Notes: a model not told the origin generated them from the sequence alone. Shown: positions 26,479 to 35,490, counted from the stretch's first letter. The stretch: DNA of 64,000 bases from DAISIK01 sp036822055 (GCA_036822055.1 DAISIK010000006.1:1-64000); one strand, 5' to 3'. A program made the numbers and translations.

Positions 26479-27234
26479 ATGGTAACCCTCGACTCCGTCG
26501 TTAAATATGCCAACGAGAGGCTTCGCATCCCCCAAATTGTTGACTTTCCCGGCGCCCGAAACGGCCTTCAAGTCGAGAACAATGGAGCCATCACCAAAAT
26601 CGGAGCCAGTGTCGATGCCGGGCTTGTACCATTCTCAAAAGCCATTGCCGCCGGGGTTGATCTCCTCCTCGTCCACCACGGTCTCTACTGGGACCCTCCC
26701 GAACCCCTGGTCGGGCGTCACTACCAAAAAATCAAATTGGCCCTGGAGCATAACCTCGCCGTTTACTCCGCCCACCTTCCCCTGGATCTACACCCTGAAA
26801 TTGGAAACAATGCCCTCCTCGCCCGAGCCCTGGGCCTAACCATTGAGGGGCGCTTCCTCGAGTACCAGGGTGAGGCCATTGGTCTCCTCTGCACCGAATC
26901 TCCACCGCGTGCCGAGCTGGCCGATGGACTCCATGCCCTTTACCCCCACGGACACACCTTGATCGCTGCAGGTCCCTCCCAACCCCGGAGAATCGGCATC
27001 CTCACGGGAAGCGGGACCAGTGCCCTGGAGCATCTGGCCGAAAAAGAGGTGGACACCTTCATCACCGGCGAGCTCAAGCAGCACGCCTATAACTTTGCCG
27101 AGGAAAACCGTCTCAACCTTTTTCTTTGTGGTCACTATGCCACCGAGACCCACGGGGTGAACGCTCTCATGTTGGAATTGGGAACGCACTTCTCCCTCCC
27201 GACCGAGTTCATTCCATCAGATTGTCCCATTTGA
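26479..27234 (+). CDS. Nif3-like dinuclear metal centre protein
   Basis: 251-residue protein of the Nif3/YbgI/YqfO family, hexameric cytoplasmic proteins with two metal ions per subunit and an unsettled function. Metal ligands are visible in LLVHHGLYW (about 63-71), YSAHLPLDLHPEIGNN (about 98-113) and the C-terminal LFLCGHYATETHGV, with the conserved ITGELKQHAY segment before it. The N-terminal PQIVDFPGARNGLQVE is also typical. It lacks the inserted PII-like domain of longer relatives. It opens a plus-strand pair with aroQ, 91 bases downstream. Confidence 0.9.
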   Translation: MVTLDSVVKYANERLRIPQIVDFPGARNGLQVENNGAITKIGASVDAGLVPFSKAIAAGVDLLLVHHGLYWDPPEPLVGRHYQKIKLALEHNLAVYSAHLPLDLHPEIGNNALLARALGLTIEGRFLEYQGEAIGLLCTESPPRAELADGLHALYPHGHTLIAAGPSQPRRIGILTGSGTSALEHLAEKEVDTFITGELKQHAYNFAEENRLNLFLCGHYATETHGVNALMLELGTHFSLPTEFIPSDCPI

Positions 27235-27325
27235 TCTACCCTTCCCTGCCCGATCGCTCATTCCCAAGCATTTCCACAAATCGGCTACCGAGCCCGCGCC
27301 ACTTTCTCAACACGCCAAAAATAAA

Positions 27326-27778
27326 ATGACAGACATCCAGTTTATCGGAGTTCTCCACGGACCAAACCTCGGAAGTCTCGGAACCCGGGAGCCGTCAATC
27401 TATGGACACCAAACCCTTTCGGAATTGGACAAAAGCTTGATCGAGCAAGCCTCTGGGCTCGGCGCGGTCGTCAAGACATTTCAATCGAACCACGAAGGGC
27501 ACTTGATTGACCAACTTGAGCAGTGGTCCCAGTCAGGTTGCCGGGGTCTCATCATCAATGCCGGAGCCCTCACCCATACCAGCTATGCGCTCCGGGATTC
27601 AATCCAGGGCGGTAAGATCCCGACCATCGAGGTTCACCTTTCCAATGTCCACGCCCGCGAGACCTTTCGCCACACTTCAGTCATCGCCCCGGTTTGTCTG
27701 GGCGTGATCGCCGGATTCGGATTCGCCAGTTACCACCTCGCCCTGCGGTTTCTCCTCGACCGTCCCCTTGCTCACTGA
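27326..27778 (+). CDS. aroQ: type II 3-dehydroquinate dehydratase
   Basis: Third enzyme of the shikimate pathway, converting 3-dehydroquinate to 3-dehydroshikimate. 150 residues, the usual size. All family blocks are present: VLHGPNLGSLGTREPSIYG (with the catalytic-loop Arg and Tyr), FQSNHEGHLIDQL, LIINAGALTHTSYALRD (substrate-binding Asn and Thr/Ser) and IEVHLSNVHARETFRHTS (the catalytic His and downstream Arg). Type II enzymes form dodecamers. The last 102 bases overlap tail to tail with the gene on the other strand. Confidence 0.95.
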   Translation: MTDIQFIGVLHGPNLGSLGTREPSIYGHQTLSELDKSLIEQASGLGAVVKTFQSNHEGHLIDQLEQWSQSGCRGLIINAGALTHTSYALRDSIQGGKIPTIEVHLSNVHARETFRHTSVIAPVCLGVIAGFGFASYHLALRFLLDRPLAH

Positions 27779-29224
27779 TTCTTCGGACGCCTCTGCAGCT
27801 CGTTTTCTAGGAGCACGTTTCCGTGCTGGTCGTTTGCGAGCAGGCTTCTTTGGTTTGGACGAGTCGTCGGCACTCGCGGAAGGTGGCTCCTCTATCCCAG
27901 CATCCGAGCTCTCCTCCTCCCGGAGTGATTCTCCCGGACCTCCAGCAGTATTCTCAACGACCGGCGCCGCTTTAGCCTCCATGACCGAACGATCCTCCGC
28001 TTTCGGATCCTGACCTTCTGCCGTCCGTCCCTCATTGTGTTCCGAAGAACCTTCTCCTTCTCGAGCATCATTTTTGGTCCCCTCGCTAGCAAACCCAGCA
28101 GGTGCCTCATCGCCCTCCGCCCGCGAACTCCGTTTGTTCCGACGCCGCCGACGTTTCTTCTTTCGCTTGGCGTCCCCTTCACCATCACCTCCGGAGTCCT
28201 CCGAGGATCTCGCTTGGCGAGACTCTCCAGCTCCATCTCTTGATTCGGCTCGATTGTTGGTACCCCTTCGATCCCCGCGATTGTCGGACTCTCGAGATTT
28301 TCCTTCCCCGGTATCCTCTTCATCTTCCAGCGGATCGCGCAAGGGCTCCCGCAGGTCGCTCTCAAAGTCTCCGTCGTCCGGATCCCACGCCTCATCCGGA
28401 AATTCGACCTCCGCGACCTTGAGGTAAACCCTTGGCTTTCGGGTGGGAATCAGAATTTCATCGCTTGGAAAATCCTCGGGACTCGGGAGCCGGATAGTAC
28501 TAAAATCGTCTTCCTTAATATGCGTCCTCGGGAGCCGTAAATCACCACGCTCCACCCTCGGGCGAATCCGGACTTCGGTAATTGAATTCAGATCGTTCGA
28601 ACGAATCACAGCCTCGATTACCCCCGCCATCTCCTCCGCTTGTATCTTGGTTTGTGGGTGGTCCGAAGATGCGCTTTCGGGGATTCCTTTCCCGGTATTG
28701 GGCAGCAGGCTGATCCGGCAGGCCCGAGCTCCCAAAACGCGCAGGATACCAAAAACCCCCTCCGAGAGCCGGTGAATGCCCTCTCCACAAGCGTCCAGGA
28801 TCGGGTCCACCGGCCCCGTCTTGGCGCGGTCCCAGGTTACATAGAAAAAGTAGCCCTGCAGATTCGCTACGTCTTCGGCAACCAGCCGGGTTAACATCAT
28901 CGGCACCGTAAAATTGACCACCGAAGCATCGAGGATCACCTTCGGGTCCATCTCGAAGAGACGCTTGGGTCCCGCATGTTCCATCCGCGGCTGCAAAATC
29001 ATCGTGTGGATCGCCCCCTCCCTTTCCCTGATCTTGTTAACCGCAGTGATCCATGCCTTGAGGTCTGTGGGATCAATTTCGACCTTCAAATAATCGGGGT
29101 GGTCAAAGTCCAGTCCCTCGTGCCGACCCCCGATCGAATAGACTCGGAAACCGAGCCGTATCAACATCTTTGAGATTAACAGCCCGTAGGAACTGTCACC
29201 ATTGGAAAGAATTGCAATGTCCAT
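27677..29224 (-). CDS. SDR-like pseudoenzyme with long basic disordered tail
   Basis: 515 residues in two very different halves. Residues 1-210 have a Rossmann, short-chain dehydrogenase-like pattern (DIAILSNGDSSYGLLISKML with a variant Gly motif; ILQPRMEHAG near 77-85; SVVNFTVPMMLTRLVAE). The SDR Tyr-x3-Lys pair is missing: its place reads PILDACGEGIHRL (141-153). From about 290 the chain is low-complexity and highly charged, with two basic patches, KRKKKRRRRRNKR (353-365) and KKPARKRPARKRAPRKRA (459-476), set in acidic Ser/Gly/Glu-rich sequence. The second resembles bacterial histone-H1-like repeats. A nucleic-acid-associated role is inference. The coding end overlaps aroQ by 102 bases on the other strand. 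Confidence 0.7.
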   Translation of the reverse strand: MDIAILSNGDSSYGLLISKMLIRLGFRVYSIGGRHEGLDFDHPDYLKVEIDPTDLKAWITAVNKIREREGAIHTMILQPRMEHAGPKRLFEMDPKVILDASVVNFTVPMMLTRLVAEDVANLQGYFFYVTWDRAKTGPVDPILDACGEGIHRLSEGVFGILRVLGARACRISLLPNTGKGIPESASSDHPQTKIQAEEMAGVIEAVIRSNDLNSITEVRIRPRVERGDLRLPRTHIKEDDFSTIRLPSPEDFPSDEILIPTRKPRVYLKVAEVEFPDEAWDPDDGDFESDLREPLRDPLEDEEDTGEGKSRESDNRGDRRGTNNRAESRDGAGESRQARSSEDSGGDGEGDAKRKKKRRRRRNKRSSRAEGDEAPAGFASEGTKNDAREGEGSSEHNEGRTAEGQDPKAEDRSVMEAKAAPVVENTAGGPGESLREEESSDAGIEEPPSASADDSSKPKKPARKRPARKRAPRKRAAEASEESVSKGTVEEKPQGEVVTGESESGDHAQTNRGDD

Positions 29225-29319
29225 GCTTGAAAAAAGGCCGAGAATTCAACCGTTTTTGACTCTATCGGCTCCGTCGAGCCATATCCTTGCCGCTTTTCTC
29301 TGGTCAAGGGGATTCGCTC

Positions 29320-30675
29320 TCAGGCAGGCGTTTCGCTCTTCTTGAATTCAGGCGAAAGGTGCCCCAAACGGAGCTTCGTAAATAGGGTAACCAGAACAAA
29401 TCCGACGATGAAAGTCGGCGCAAACCACTGCAAGGTCTCTACAAAAACCGCCCCCGACTCCCCCCGCTCGCTCCCAGAGTCTCCACCACCCGCCAGGCTG
29501 TTTGCCAGCGAAGCATAGCTCATCGATATCAAACCGTATGCCAAATTGACACTTAGCCCCCTGAAACTAAGGATCGTAGCTCGTTGGCGGGACTCTGTTA
29601 CCCGGTGCAGGTAGGTACTGAGGAAGAAACCTGTCATACTCATCGAACTGAAGGCAAGAAAGGAGAACAACACCCCCCAAAGGGGAATCGCCAGTCCAAT
29701 ACCCAGAAACCCGATCAGGCTGACAGTTCCCACCACTGCGGCAACCTGCCTTGGTTCCATTCTTTCCGACATTAACCGAGCCAACCGTGGAAGCACCAGC
29801 CCCAAACCAGCCGAGCCAGCTCCGATCAATCCAAAGGACCACTCCGGGTATTCTATCGTCCGGTAATACTCGCTCGCCAGCGTCGCAAACTGCCGGTTAA
29901 AGGAGTCAAAAAGCACCCCATAAGCCATCAAAATCAGGATCGGGCCAGAGGCTAAAACCCACTTCGCCGCCGCTAACGTATCGCGCCAGGGGGTTCCCGA
30001 GACATCCCAGGTGCTCTCCTTCTCATTCATTCCGAGAACCGTGAAGAACGCCCCCACCGCAGTCAGCAATGTCAGCAGGATTGGAAACCGCATTGAAAGC
30101 TCGCGGGTGATCCCCAGCTCGAGACCGATCAAGCTCCCCGCCCGATTCAAAAGCTCGTGGTCAAAGACGATCGCCCCCAACCCGAGCGCAAAAATAAAAG
30201 CCACGCTTTGAAGACGCATCGCCGATTCCAAAACCCTGCCCCAGGAACCCTCCATCCCCCTCTGGACCAAGGTATCGTAGGCCAGAGCTTCGTCCGCCCC
30301 ACTCGCAGCCGCTTCTGCCAATCCACTCAGAATACGGTTCAGCAAAAATACCCAGAAAACGAGTTCGGCGTTCCCGGTCGGAAGAAACCCGATCAGCATC
30401 ATTTCAATAATCATCGCTCCAGCAGCAAAGACCAAAAGGCGCTTTCGTCCCAACCGATCGGCCAGCGCACCGGAGGGCACCTCACTCAGCACAATCGTCA
30501 CCGCCCAGACTGCATTCAAAATCGAAAATTGAGTCAGAGTGAGTCCGTAATCTAAAAAGAGAACGGTGAATACCGGATAATAAAATCGCCCGTTGAAAAG
30601 TAGGCGAAAAATCAGAAATCGACGAATGTTCGGGAGCCGAAGAGCCGCATTCGGATCAAGTACCGGATCGCTCAT
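29320..30675 (-). CDS. MFS transporter
   Basis: 451 residues from the ATG at 30675 (an 11-codon upstream extension is unlikely). Twelve hydrophobic segments are apparent. The MFS loop 2-3 signature is present as EVPSGALADRLGRKRLL (about 65-81), and a NRILSGLAEAAASGADEALAYD stretch (quoted in part: RILSGLAEAAASGADEAL) marks helix 4. This resembles the group of uncharacterised MFS proteins related to drug or metabolite exporters. Substrate unknown. It stands alone, divergent from the response regulator gene with only 75 bases between the starts. Confidence 0.85.
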   Translation of the reverse strand: MSDPVLDPNAALRLPNIRRFLIFRLLFNGRFYYPVFTVLFLDYGLTLTQFSILNAVWAVTIVLSEVPSGALADRLGRKRLLVFAAGAMIIEMMLIGFLPTGNAELVFWVFLLNRILSGLAEAAASGADEALAYDTLVQRGMEGSWGRVLESAMRLQSVAFIFALGLGAIVFDHELLNRAGSLIGLELGITRELSMRFPILLTLLTAVGAFFTVLGMNEKESTWDVSGTPWRDTLAAAKWVLASGPILILMAYGVLFDSFNRQFATLASEYYRTIEYPEWSFGLIGAGSAGLGLVLPRLARLMSERMEPRQVAAVVGTVSLIGFLGIGLAIPLWGVLFSFLAFSSMSMTGFFLSTYLHRVTESRQRATILSFRGLSVNLAYGLISMSYASLANSLAGGGDSGSERGESGAVFVETLQWFAPTFIVGFVLVTLFTKLRLGHLSPEFKKSETPA

Positions 30676-30750
30676 CGTAAACTTTCCGGGAAAATTTGCT
30701 TTTTCCAAAATTCATACGCTACTTTTCACAGGGAAACTCAAAATCTCGTC

Positions 30751-31863
30751 TTGCCAACCTCAATCTCGACAAAACCCTGCGTCCTCGTCGTAGAAGATGA
30801 TCTGGAGTACCAAACCTTCCTCCGGGAGGCTCTTGTTGCCCGCGGGTATGACGTTCAGCTCGCATCGGACGGGCTCGAAGCCTTTAACCTTGCTCGGCAG
30901 GCCCCACCATCTGTGATCGTGAGCGATGTAGTGATGCCGCGTGCCAGCGGTTACTCCCTTCTCGAACGCCTCCGCGCAGACCACTCCACCCGGAACATAC
31001 CAGTCATTCTGATCAGCGGTCTGGGGGAACGGAATGACATCCGCAAGGGCATGGTTCTCGGGGCAGATGACTACCTAACCAAACCGTTTAAGGTCGACGA
31101 ATTGTGTTCCACCATCGAGACCAGGCTCCAGAGGCTTGCCCATCTCACTCTCCCGGAAGCCTCACCGGATCACGATCGTCCCAAAGACCTCCCCCATGTC
31201 CTCCGCAACCCCCTCAATGCAATCCTCGGCATCGCCAATCTGCTGCGGGAGCGAGCCGAAGAGGGCACCACTTGTCCACCCGACGAGCTTCTCGAGGATC
31301 TCCGCAATATCGAGACTTCCGGACAGCAACTCCTGCGCATGGTCGAACGGCTCCTCTTTTTTGAAGAACTACTCGACATCAAAACCTCCCTCCGAACGTC
31401 AGATCCGAACCATCACCCCGAACTGGCCCACCTCACCCCGAAGCCAGTTCACCTGGACCGAGAAACCCTCCTCTCGGCTATGGGCCATCGGTTGACCCAA
31501 GCGAACCCGCAGATTGAGATCGTTCCTACCTGCATCCTGATCACCCCCGACTATTTTCGCCAAGCCCTGGTCGACTTATTCCAGGATTTCACCGAACAGG
31601 CCGGAGAGAGTACCGAGCTCTCGATATACAATACCGTTTCTTCAAAGACCTGCCACCTTTACGTTACTTTCAAAAGAGAGGCAGGCTACAGAGAGAAAGA
31701 ATCTGTGCCCTCCCTAAAAATCCTCCCTACTCCTCCCGATTTCACCATCCGCGTCCTCACCCTCATCCTTGAAATGAGCGGCGGTAGCCTCCAACAGCAC
31801 CGCGAGGGTTCAGACTCCTATGGGATTGAGCTCAAACTTCCCCTCTTCCTCCCAAATTCGTAA
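30751..31863 (+). CDS. response regulator with degenerate histidine-kinase module
   Basis: 370 residues from a TTG start; no ATG is available before the first receiver strand. Receiver domain (about 10-128): E15, D16 and D17, phospho-acceptor D59 in VSDVVMPRASGY, the SG at 89-90 and K111 in YLTKPF. Then a HisKA-like dimerisation helix with H149 in PHVLRNPLNAILG. The last part (about 240-365) follows the outline of a HATPase domain, ending GGSLQQHREGSDSYGIELKLPL, but the N box reads ALVDLFQDFTEQA and the DxGxG loop is absent. The His may thus be phosphorylated by another kinase, or the module may be only a dimeriser. No partner kinase is adjacent. Confidence 0.75.
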   Translation: MPTSISTKPCVLVVEDDLEYQTFLREALVARGYDVQLASDGLEAFNLARQAPPSVIVSDVVMPRASGYSLLERLRADHSTRNIPVILISGLGERNDIRKGMVLGADDYLTKPFKVDELCSTIETRLQRLAHLTLPEASPDHDRPKDLPHVLRNPLNAILGIANLLRERAEEGTTCPPDELLEDLRNIETSGQQLLRMVERLLFFEELLDIKTSLRTSDPNHHPELAHLTPKPVHLDRETLLSAMGHRLTQANPQIEIVPTCILITPDYFRQALVDLFQDFTEQAGESTELSIYNTVSSKTCHLYVTFKREAGYREKESVPSLKILPTPPDFTIRVLTLILEMSGGSLQQHREGSDSYGIELKLPLFLPNS

Positions 31864-31938
31864 AAGTTTCGACTAAAATCCGCGCTCCGAAATCTTAAGC
31901 TTGGCAAAGAGCACGCCTTTAGCGAACTTTTGTCAATT

Positions 31939-32538
31939 ATGGGAACTGGAACAATCATCTTGCTGGTCTTTCTCGGCGCTGTTGCGGCGGCCGTCGTTTT
32001 TGCAATCAGCATCTACAACAAGCTGGTTGCCCTCCGCAATCGCTTCAAGAACGCCTTCGCTCAGATCGATGTGCAGCTCAAGCGCCGTTACGATCTGATT
32101 CCAAATCTTGTTGAAACAGCCAAGGCCTACCTCTCCCACGAAAGGGATACCCTCGAAGCGGTCATCAAAGCGCGCAATACCGCTTCTGCCGCGAGCGAAA
32201 AGGCCGCCGCCAATCCAGATGACGCCAACGCCATCAAGGGCCTCGTCGGCGCTGAAGCAGCCCTTACTGGTGCGATGGGCAAATTTTTCGCCCTTTCCGA
32301 GGCCTATCCAGACCTTAAGGCTAATCAAAACATGATGCAGCTCACCGAAGAGCTCACCTCTACAGAGAACAAAATCGCTTTCTCCCGGCAGGCTTACAAC
32401 GATTCTGTTATGACCTACAACACAGCTCGGGAGAGTTTTCCGGCCGTTGTCTTCGCCGGTGCGCTAGGCTTCACTCCCGCTGCCCTCTTCGAGATTGTTG
32501 ATCCTACCGAGCGCGAGGCCGTCAAGGTCTCCTTCTAG
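31939..32538 (+). CDS. LemA family protein
   Basis: 199 residues from the ATG at 31939; a TTG three codons earlier is possible. One N-terminal membrane helix (about 4-24), followed by the LemA helical core with its signature YNKLVALRNRFKNAFAQIDVQLKRRYDLIPNLVE (quoted in part: RNRFKNAFAQIDVQLKRR) and AKAYLSHERDTLEAVIKARN, and further down YPDLKANQNMMQLTEEL and IAFSRQAYNDSVMTYN. The function of LemA is unknown, but it is repeatedly coupled to HtpX/M48 proteases, as here: the protease gene starts 34 bases after its stop. The helical domain is expected in the periplasm. Confidence 0.93.
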   Translation: MGTGTIILLVFLGAVAAAVVFAISIYNKLVALRNRFKNAFAQIDVQLKRRYDLIPNLVETAKAYLSHERDTLEAVIKARNTASAASEKAAANPDDANAIKGLVGAEAALTGAMGKFFALSEAYPDLKANQNMMQLTEELTSTENKIAFSRQAYNDSVMTYNTARESFPAVVFAGALGFTPAALFEIVDPTEREAVKVSF

Positions 32539-32572
32539 GCGGTTAAGTCCACATCTTCTCTAGCCTCCCGCA

Positions 32573-34474
32573 ATGGATTTCTTTGGAGCGCAGGATCGGG
32601 CTCGCACCAAAACCCGAGTCCTCATTGGCTACTTCGCACTCGGTTTGTTTGGGATCATCGTGAGCATCTATCTGCTCGCGAGCTTCGCCGGGATCGGTCA
32701 GTCCTCAAGCTCCGGACAGGTACAACTCTGGGATCCATGGCGGTTTATTTTCATAGCCATCATCGTCTGCACTGTCGTCTTCATCGCCTCCTGGATTCGA
32801 ATCTCTGGCCTCAAATCCGGGGGTGCCAAGGTCGCCGAGAGTCTCGGTGGTCGCCGGATAGCCCTCAACACCAGAGACCCTAAAGAACGGCAGCTCCTCA
32901 ACGTGGTCGAGGAGATGTCAATCGCCTCTGGCGTTCCTATGCCGGATGTCTTTGTTCTCGACAATGAGTCCTCCATCAACGCCTTCGCGGCTGGCTTCAC
33001 CTTCGACGATGCTGCAGTCGCCGTCACCCGCGGAACCCTCGATCTCCTCAATCGCGATGAACTCCAGGGTGTCATCGCTCACGAGTTCAGCCACATTCTC
33101 AGCGGGGACATGCGGATCAATATCCGCCTCATGGGCATCATTTTTGGCATCCTCGTCATCTCCCTCTTTGGCCGGATTATTCTCCATTCCTCCTCCTCTC
33201 GCCTCAGTACCCGTCGATCCTCGAATGACAAGAGTCAGGCAGGTATCTTTTTCCTCGGTCTCAGTCTCGTCGCCATCGGCTACCTTGGTGTCCTCTTCGG
33301 GCGGCTCATTCAGGCAGCCATCTCACGCCAGAGAGAGTTTCTTGCAGATTCGGCTGCCGTCCAGTTTACCCGCAACCCAGATGGTATTGCCAATGCCCTC
33401 CGCAAAATCGGCGGCCATTCCAGCGGAAGCTCCATCCGGGATCCGCACGCCCAGGAAATCTCCCACATGTTCTTTGCCCGTGGGTTAAATTCCCTTTTTG
33501 CCACCCACCCCCCTCTGAGGGAGCGGATCGCTGCAATCCAACCACTCGGTTTCGACGAAAGCTCCCAAACCCGGCCCCCGCGACGCAACGTCTCCGATCC
33601 TTCGGCCCAAGGTTCTCAAACTTCCTCAGCCTCCGCCTCGGCTAATCCGCTTCTTCGAAATCCTCAGCAAGCCTTCATTTCCGGCATCGGTGTGATTGCT
33701 GCCGATGCCCTCGCAAAAGCGAAAACCAAGCGGGAGACCCTTCATCAAAACTTCGGTTCAGCCCTCGAAGAGACCGATCGCGCTGTCGAGCTGTTGCTTG
33801 CCCTTCTGCTGGCTCCAGAAAACGATCTCCGCACCCGCCAGCTCGGATTCATCCAACAGGACTTTCCTCTCCTCCAGCACTCCCGCATCGAGGAGAATGC
33901 CCACATCCTCGGCACCCTGAGCTCCCACGCCCGTTTTGACGTTCTTGACCTCTCCGTAGCGCCTCTCCGCAGCCTCGATCAAAACGAAGGTCGGAAACTC
34001 CTCAACCTGCTTCGTCGCTTGGCCGAAGCTGATGACCATCTGGAGCTTGAGGAACTCCTCATTCTCCGTGCAGCCAGCCAGCACCTCAAGGCTAAGATCG
34101 CCGGGCCAAACACCTCCGACTCGCTCCTCACAGATCCCTCCCAACTCGTCGAGCCCGTCTCGCAAATCCTCTCTTTTATCGCCGTAGTCGGGGCCTCCCG
34201 GCCCGAGGAAGCCAAGGCAGCCTTCGATCAAAATGTTACCGCCTTCAAGGAAATGATCCCCGGCATCCGTTTCGCCCAGCCGGAGTCTGATCTCCGGAGG
34301 CTAGACCCCGCGCTCGACACCCTTGGCCTGGCCTCCTACCAAATCCGTAGCCGTCTCCTTGAAACCGCCACCGCGATCGTCTTGGCCGATGAGAAAGTCA
34401 CCGATCGGGAAATGGCCTTCCTCCGCGCTATCTCTCTGGCCATCGGTTGCCCCACCCCTTCGCTCGACTACTGA
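32573..34474 (+). CDS. M48-family (HtpX-like) membrane metalloprotease with C-terminal extension
   Basis: 633 residues. Two N-terminal membrane helices (about 16-40 and 56-75), then the M48 catalytic domain with the zinc motif HEFSH at 170-174, preceded by VTRGTLDLLNRDELQGVIA. A further hydrophobic pair follows (about 185-203 and 218-245), and the third ligand lies in SRQREFLADSAAVQFTRNP. Ordinary HtpX is about 290 residues; here about 300 more follow. The extension begins with a Ser/Pro-rich linker and continues as soluble helical sequence, ending in an EKVTDREMAFLRAISLAIG pattern reminiscent of TerB-like domains. The pair with lemA is classical and suggests envelope protein quality control. 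Confidence 0.9.
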   Translation: MDFFGAQDRARTKTRVLIGYFALGLFGIIVSIYLLASFAGIGQSSSSGQVQLWDPWRFIFIAIIVCTVVFIASWIRISGLKSGGAKVAESLGGRRIALNTRDPKERQLLNVVEEMSIASGVPMPDVFVLDNESSINAFAAGFTFDDAAVAVTRGTLDLLNRDELQGVIAHEFSHILSGDMRINIRLMGIIFGILVISLFGRIILHSSSSRLSTRRSSNDKSQAGIFFLGLSLVAIGYLGVLFGRLIQAAISRQREFLADSAAVQFTRNPDGIANALRKIGGHSSGSSIRDPHAQEISHMFFARGLNSLFATHPPLRERIAAIQPLGFDESSQTRPPRRNVSDPSAQGSQTSSASASANPLLRNPQQAFISGIGVIAADALAKAKTKRETLHQNFGSALEETDRAVELLLALLLAPENDLRTRQLGFIQQDFPLLQHSRIEENAHILGTLSSHARFDVLDLSVAPLRSLDQNEGRKLLNLLRRLAEADDHLELEELLILRAASQHLKAKIAGPNTSDSLLTDPSQLVEPVSQILSFIAVVGASRPEEAKAAFDQNVTAFKEMIPGIRFAQPESDLRRLDPALDTLGLASYQIRSRLLETATAIVLADEKVTDREMAFLRAISLAIGCPTPSLDY

Positions 34475-34567
34475 TTCCCACAGCTTGCTTCTCGGCCTCT
34501 CAAAAGTCTCCGGGCATCACCAAAAGGCGTTTGCCATCTTCATCCCGTTAATAATTATTGACGTCTT

Positions 34568-35065
34568 ATGTCAGAAACCCATGTCCTTCTTGAGACCACC
34601 AAGGGGTCTCTCAAGTTCTCCCTCTGGGACGAAGTTGCCCCGAAAACGACTGCCAATTTCCGCAAACTTGCATCCGAAGGCTTTTACGATGGAACAGCTT
34701 TCCATCGGATTATCGACGGTTTCATGATCCAGGGAGGCGATCCCCTCACCAAAGACCCCAAAAAAGAACGCCTCTGGGGCACTGGAGATCCAGGCTACAA
34801 GATCAATGCCGAATTCAATTCCAGAAAACACGTTCGCGGGGTCATCTCGATGGCTCGGTCCTCCCATCCCGATTCCGCCGGGTCACAATTTTTCATCTGC
34901 CTGGACGAGTGCGACTTCCTCAACAAACAATACACCTGCTTTGGAGAACTGATTGAGGGCGAGGATGTTCTCCTCGCCATTGGCAAAACACCGTGTGTCT
35001 CCAGCAACGGGGAAAAGAGCAAACCAGTTGATCGAATCGAGATCCTCTCGGCTACCCTCGTCTGA
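34568..35065 (+). CDS. cyclophilin-type peptidyl-prolyl isomerase
   Basis: 165 residues, a single cyclophilin domain without a signal peptide, so cytoplasmic. The family core is clear: LWDEVAPKTTANFRKLASEGFYDGTAFHRIIDGFMIQGGDP (landmarks AFHRIIDGFMIQGGDP), RGVISMARSSHPDSAGSQFFICL and the CFGELIEGEDVL ending. The catalytic Arg in FHRII and the substrate-binding FMIQGGD are intact. It catalyses cis-trans isomerisation of proline peptide bonds during folding. The downstream gene is L28, 152 bases away. Confidence 0.93.
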   Translation: MSETHVLLETTKGSLKFSLWDEVAPKTTANFRKLASEGFYDGTAFHRIIDGFMIQGGDPLTKDPKKERLWGTGDPGYKINAEFNSRKHVRGVISMARSSHPDSAGSQFFICLDECDFLNKQYTCFGELIEGEDVLLAIGKTPCVSSNGEKSKPVDRIEILSATLV

Positions 35066-35217
35066 CGGTTTGCTCGCCAAGCCCAACCGCGCTCCCAAAA
35101 TCGGTTACTTCGTCTTTGGATCTTCCGTACCGTTTTCGCTGGTCGGGCCTCAGCCCTTTTTAGCTTGCAAAATAGCCTGAACTCTTTTGTGCTAGCGGTT
35201 TTTCCTCTCATCAAACC

Positions 35218-35448
35218 ATGTCAAGAATTTGTGTTATTTCTGGTAAGCGCCCCGTCTCCGGTGGTCGCATCACTCGTAAAGGTCAGTCCAAAAAGAGTGG
35301 CGGTATCGGAACCCACGTGGTCAAAAACACCAAGCGCACCTTTCGGCCAAATTTGCAGCGGGTCCGCGTTCGCCTCCCCAGCGGAGAGGTCAAGCGCCTT
35401 TGGGTCTCGGCCAAAATGATCAAAGCTGGCAAGATCGAAAAGGCTTAG
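35218..35448 (+). CDS. rpmB: 50S ribosomal protein L28
   Basis: 76 residues, the usual length for L28. It begins with SRICVISGKRPVSGGRITRKGQ-type sequence (ISGKRPVSGG near 6-15), continues with KNTKRTFRPNLQRVRV and ends with LWVSAKMIKAGKIEKA. The N-terminal CxxC of zinc-binding L28 forms is replaced by CVISGKRP, so this appears to be a zinc-free type. Often paired with L33, but no rpmG is next to it. Confidence 0.95.
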   Translation: MSRICVISGKRPVSGGRITRKGQSKKSGGIGTHVVKNTKRTFRPNLQRVRVRLPSGEVKRLWVSAKMIKAGKIEKA

Positions 35449-35455
35449 TCCCCAC

Positions 35456-35475
35456 TGCCGGGGCACAGACCGGCA
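35456..35475. terminator. weak hairpin between convergent genes
   Basis: TGCCGG at 35456-35461 pairs with CCGGCA at 35470-35475 in the short gap between rpmB and the convergent glycosyltransferase gene. It could end both transcripts, but no T tract is present. Confidence 0.35.
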
Positions 35476-35490
35476 CCTTCATGAGGGGGT

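Noticed and set aside
29267..29280. GGCTC/GAGCC hairpin after the MFS gene as a terminator
   Set aside because: The stem is only five pairs and no T tract follows on the transcribed strand.
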